Shown piece after piece: positions 61,530 through 64,000 of a stretch of DNA of 64,000 nucleotides. The stretch lies in NCBI RefSeq assembly GCF_045063725.1, contig NZ_CP173695.1; one strand, 5' to 3'. The number at the start of each line of letters is the position of its first letter. Positions within the stretch are counted from its first letter, which is position 1. The notes under the pieces are model-generated. The model had not been told where the DNA came from, ran no database searches, and saw only the letters and a list, made by a program, of their open reading frames with translations. This stretch comes from Sellimonas catena (GTDB taxonomy: Bacteria > Bacillota > Clostridia > Lachnospirales > Lachnospiraceae). The translations under genes and the position numbers were made by a program.

Positions 61530-62684
61530 TTAATTTTCTCCATATTTTTCATATAATCTCCTGGCTTTCTCCGCCACCTGGCGTCTGATACTCTCCGGTT
61601 CCAGAACTTCCACCCGGTCACTATATTGAAGTGCCCAGTTCACCATTGCAAACGGGCTGCACATTACCTCCACAATATCACTCTTTCCCACGAATCGGAA
61701 TGTATCTCCAAACCAGTCGTGAAGAAAAGTATAGTCTGCCTTTTCCCGCACTCTTGTTATCTTCAATCTTATTTTTACCGGCTCATCAAAAGCCATGTTA
61801 AGATGTGAAAGATGAAAGTCTTCACTCCATTGCTTTGGGAGATGTTTCACCTTCTCTTTTTTCAAAGCCGGTATTCCGGGAATTCCGAGTTTTTCATCAC
61901 GTCCCGGTATTTCCATTTCTCCCATCAAATCCACTCTCCAGATAGACATATTCCGGACAATCTCTTCGTTGATCGTCATCTCTTTACATGCCAGAAGATA
62001 ATATTTCCCTCCGTTTGCAACAAGATAATATGGGCTGACTGTATCTTTCTCTTCCCTGACAGGTTCCAGTTCCTTTCTTCTGTTGTAGCCATAAAACCGA
62101 AATCTGATCTGCACTCTCTCATCAATCGCCTGCTGGATCAGCTTGAGATTCTCCCGCATTCTCCCCTTTTCCGTAAGCTGCGGCTCATTCACTCTGCAGA
62201 TCTGTTTTGCTCCCTTGGGATAAAATTTTGTGGTAAGATGGCTCTCTATCTTTTCTATGAGTTTCTCCCCGTCTTCAGGTGTCATTGTCTTTGAAAATAA
62301 AATGCCTTCTATCAGACTGTTGATCTCGTCGTAAGAAAATATATGATGATAGTACAATCCCCGGATCGGCATCCGCTGGGTACCCTCTTCATCTTCTTCC
62401 TCAGTTCCTTCGCTCCCATATCGCCTGGCAAAGGCGTCAAAAACAATACGCCATTCTTCCTCCGGATTTATCCTTTCGTTACTGTCCGAATTCATGGCAT
62501 TTGCCATATTCACTATAGTATCATTAAATGTTTCCTTGTTCCCGATATATTGCTTCAAATACTCAATCTTTCTCAGATCTGACTGCTTCACCTTATGCTC
62601 CTGATCCGTATTCTTTTTCAGATACTCAAGTATTCTGTAGGATCTCTCATATTTGGATGGTTTATTTGAATACCGCTCTGCCAT
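61530..62684 (-). CDS. WYL-domain transcriptional regulator
   Basis: 384 residues. An N-terminal winged helix (KYERSYRILEYLKKNTDQEH ... LRKIEYLKQYIG) is followed by a WYL domain with the pocket sequences VQIRFRFYGYNRRKELEPVRE and SPYYLVANGGKYYLLACKE, and a C-terminal WCX extension (VREKADYTFLHDWFGDTFRF). WYL proteins respond to nucleic acids or nucleotides in several antiphage and repair systems. It is first of a pair with the Cys-rich unknown. Confidence 0.92.
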   Translation of the reverse strand: MAERYSNKPSKYERSYRILEYLKKNTDQEHKVKQSDLRKIEYLKQYIGNKETFNDTIVNMANAMNSDSNERINPEEEWRIVFDAFARRYGSEGTEEEDEEGTQRMPIRGLYYHHIFSYDEINSLIEGILFSKTMTPEDGEKLIEKIESHLTTKFYPKGAKQICRVNEPQLTEKGRMRENLKLIQQAIDERVQIRFRFYGYNRRKELEPVREEKDTVSPYYLVANGGKYYLLACKEMTINEEIVRNMSIWRVDLMGEMEIPGRDEKLGIPGIPALKKEKVKHLPKQWSEDFHLSHLNMAFDEPVKIRLKITRVREKADYTFLHDWFGDTFRFVGKSDIVEVMCSPFAMVNWALQYSDRVEVLEPESIRRQVAEKARRLYEKYGEN

Positions 62685-62740
62685 ACACCATTTCCTTTCA
62701 AACTACAGGGCAAGGGCATTTAGCCCCGCCCCCTTTTCTT

Positions 62741-63184
62741 TTATCTTAATATAAACTGATAATGATGTACAACGATATTCTCTTTCTTTTCCTCAAGAGG
62801 GAAAATCCAACGAATCAGCAGATCTGCTTTCTCCTGCGGTTCAAGCCATTCCGGATGCTCAGCTACCTGCTCTCTAAAATCTTTATTCCAGATAACGGCA
62901 TCCTCTCTCGGGTATTTCCCTTTCCTGTCATACATCGTCACTTCATATTCACTGTTGTAGATCTCAACCAGTATCTTTAGCCCGGTATGTTCGTAAAACT
63001 TCTGAAGTTCTGTCGGATGAAAGCTTTCCGGAATGATTTCTAAAAGATTCTGCACTTCAGGGATATATCTGTTCTTCATCAACTCAATAAATCGCAGATG
63101 CTTTCCATTTCTTGCATCCAGTTTCAGATAATCTTCGACAGCCTGAAAATGATTGATCAGTATGTTTTTCTGCGGTAAACCCAT
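62741..63184 (-). CDS. Uncharacterised protein upstream of the WYL regulator
   Basis: 147 residues, helical and charged, no membrane segment (ILINHFQAVEDYLKLDARNGKHLRFIELMK; EIYNSEYEVTMYDRKGKY). AGAGGTGCT precedes ATG 63184. It lies 56 bases before the WYL gene in the same direction and is a candidate accessory protein of that cluster. Not recognised. Confidence 0.72.
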   Translation of the reverse strand: MGLPQKNILINHFQAVEDYLKLDARNGKHLRFIELMKNRYIPEVQNLLEIIPESFHPTELQKFYEHTGLKILVEIYNSEYEVTMYDRKGKYPREDAVIWNKDFREQVAEHPEWLEPQEKADLLIRWIFPLEEKKENIVVHHYQFILR

Positions 63185-63261
63185 AAAAGCACCTCTTTCT
63201 TGATTCTCATGAATCACATATTCTCTTTTCCATGTACGTTACGCTTTTCATTATACAAAGT

Positions 63262-63287
63262 AAATGGGCGGAAAAATCCGCCCATTT
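63262..63287. terminator. Bidirectional terminator
   Basis: AAATGGGCGGA (63262-63272) pairs with TCCGCCCATTT (63277-63287); T-run follows on the plus strand. Confidence 0.75.
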
Positions 63288-63426
63288 AACATTTTTTCAC
63301 TATTTTAACCTCTCCACTTTTATTCACTCTTTCCCGTGTCAATAATCTTTTGTAAGTTAAATCCATGCCAATCGCTCCCAGTGGAGTGGTAATCAGAATT
63401 GCCAGTACTACAACTAACAGCACAAG
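63286..63426 (-). pseudogene. Cation:proton antiporter, C-terminal remnant
   Basis: Reading leftward from about 63426, the frame gives LLVVVLAILITTPLGAIGMDLTYKRLLTRE to a TAA at 63286-63288. This is the typical last helix and tail of Na+/H+ (NhaP/CPA1-like) antiporters. No upstream part is present in the same frame, so only the 3' end survives. Bases 63427-63499 show nothing else. Confidence 0.5.
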
Positions 63427-63499
63427 TCAGATCAGCAAAAATGCGATGAAAAAGCAGTATATAAAATTCTTCTGGTGATTACGGATCAGAGTAAGAAGA

Positions 63500-63946
63500 T
63501 TAATGTATACATTTCTTAAATTTAATTATGTGTTTTATTGGAATTCCATAACAACCACTGACCGGGATCGATGGCTTCAAAATACGTTAATTACTGACCT
63601 CATCGATTTGTAATTGATACATATCAAATCCATATGTTTGATAAAACTTAATTGCATTGCAATTATCATTTGTTGTTTCCACATACAAAGTTTGCTTTTC
63701 TCGTTGTTTTGCGATAGCTTCAATTTTTTCAAGCAAACGTTTTCCAATCCCTTTTCCAGAAACAAAGGAATTTAATGAAACGATATGTATCGCAACCGGA
63801 TCCTCAAAAAATGTTATAATACCTTCCAAAGTATTATTGCTTAATATTTTTATATGTTCAATCTCCAAAAGGTTTATTTTTTTTGAATCATATATCATAA
63901 AAACACTTCCCCAGTTGCTTTCAAAGATCTTCTCCAAAGATTCCAT
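63500..63946 (-). pseudogene. GNAT acetyltransferase with in-frame TAA
   Basis: From ATG 63946 (GGGAGGTTATTTT upstream) the protein has the GNAT acetyl-CoA loop KGIGKRLLEKIEAIAKQREK and the fold end NCNAIKFYQTYGFDMYQ. A TAA at 63587-63589 stops it at EVSN. The same frame continues RILKPSIPVSGCYGIPIKHII to a TAA at 63500-63502, which is the usual GNAT tail. So about 29 residues are lost. The acetyl-CoA loop precedes the stop; folding may be impaired. Confidence 0.75.
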
Positions 63947-64000
63947 AAAATAACCTCCCTTCAATTAAATGTCTATTGTATCTTATTTTTTATACGCAAA

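Overview
The window reads as a Firmicutes chromosome from the family Lachnospiraceae (Blautia / Mediterraneibacter / Dorea-like). The evidence is moderate GC, AGGAGG-type ribosome sites, a T-box leader, an ISLre2 element, and lineage-typical families (DUF5685, DUF6442, EFR1-type flavodoxin-ferredoxin, GH2/GH42/GH35 beta-galactosidases fed by a binding-protein ABC importer). No rRNA, tRNA, phage or CRISPR locus was found. Genus is inference.

Layout. 1-1.9 kb: tail of a LacI-type regulator, a PadR/DUF1048 pair with its own operator, and a nitroreductase. 2.0-3.5 kb: AAA/DUF4143 ATPase. 3.6-9.2 kb: the most interesting locus, a five-gene leftward operon with an ACGX-repeat peptide precursor (four 17-residue repeats, eight Cys), a radical SAM/SPASM maturase, an MDR-type quinone reductase (two single-base frameshifts), a flavin-type/2x[4Fe-4S] protein and a Sir2 protein bearing class M (ADP-ribosyltransferase-like) residues. 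A divergent HxlR regulator and an MBL hydrolase face it. 9.4-12.6 kb: EndoQ-UvrD repair fusion. 12.8-18.9 kb: DUF5685/J-domain/membrane operon, a cyclic-di-GMP synthase and phosphodiesterase pair, and a small Cys-tailed protein. 19-29 kb: lactose/galactoside locus (AraC regulator, ABC importer, GH2, GH42).

29-42 kb is a string of mostly leftward housekeeping and accessory genes (phosphodiesterase, tyrosine phosphatase, APH-like kinase, PHP, SRAP, TipA-like MerR, methyltransferase, Rpn nuclease, ferritin) mixed with broken genes. 42.2-43.9 kb: ISLre2 element. 43.9-49.4 kb: hemB, GH35, and cstA behind a T-box leader. 49.5-53.6 kb: XRE regulator, shortened ANT(6)-like gene, thiS-thiF-thiG-thiE. 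53.6-64 kb: further decayed genes, NUDIX, ParE/Phd toxin-antitoxin, Fe-alcohol dehydrogenase, WYL regulator, unknowns, and a GNAT gene with a nonsense codon.

A striking theme is gene decay. At least six genes keep both ends but lack the middle (peptidase E, nucleoside phosphorylase, flavodoxin, ANT(6), multicopper oxidase, kinase/TIR chimera). Three more carry a single in-frame stop (NUDIX, DUF2935, GNAT). Separately, three one-base frameshifts (two in the MDR reductase, one in thiF) each sit within about 7 bases of a CCWGG site, so they could be sequencing errors rather than mutations.
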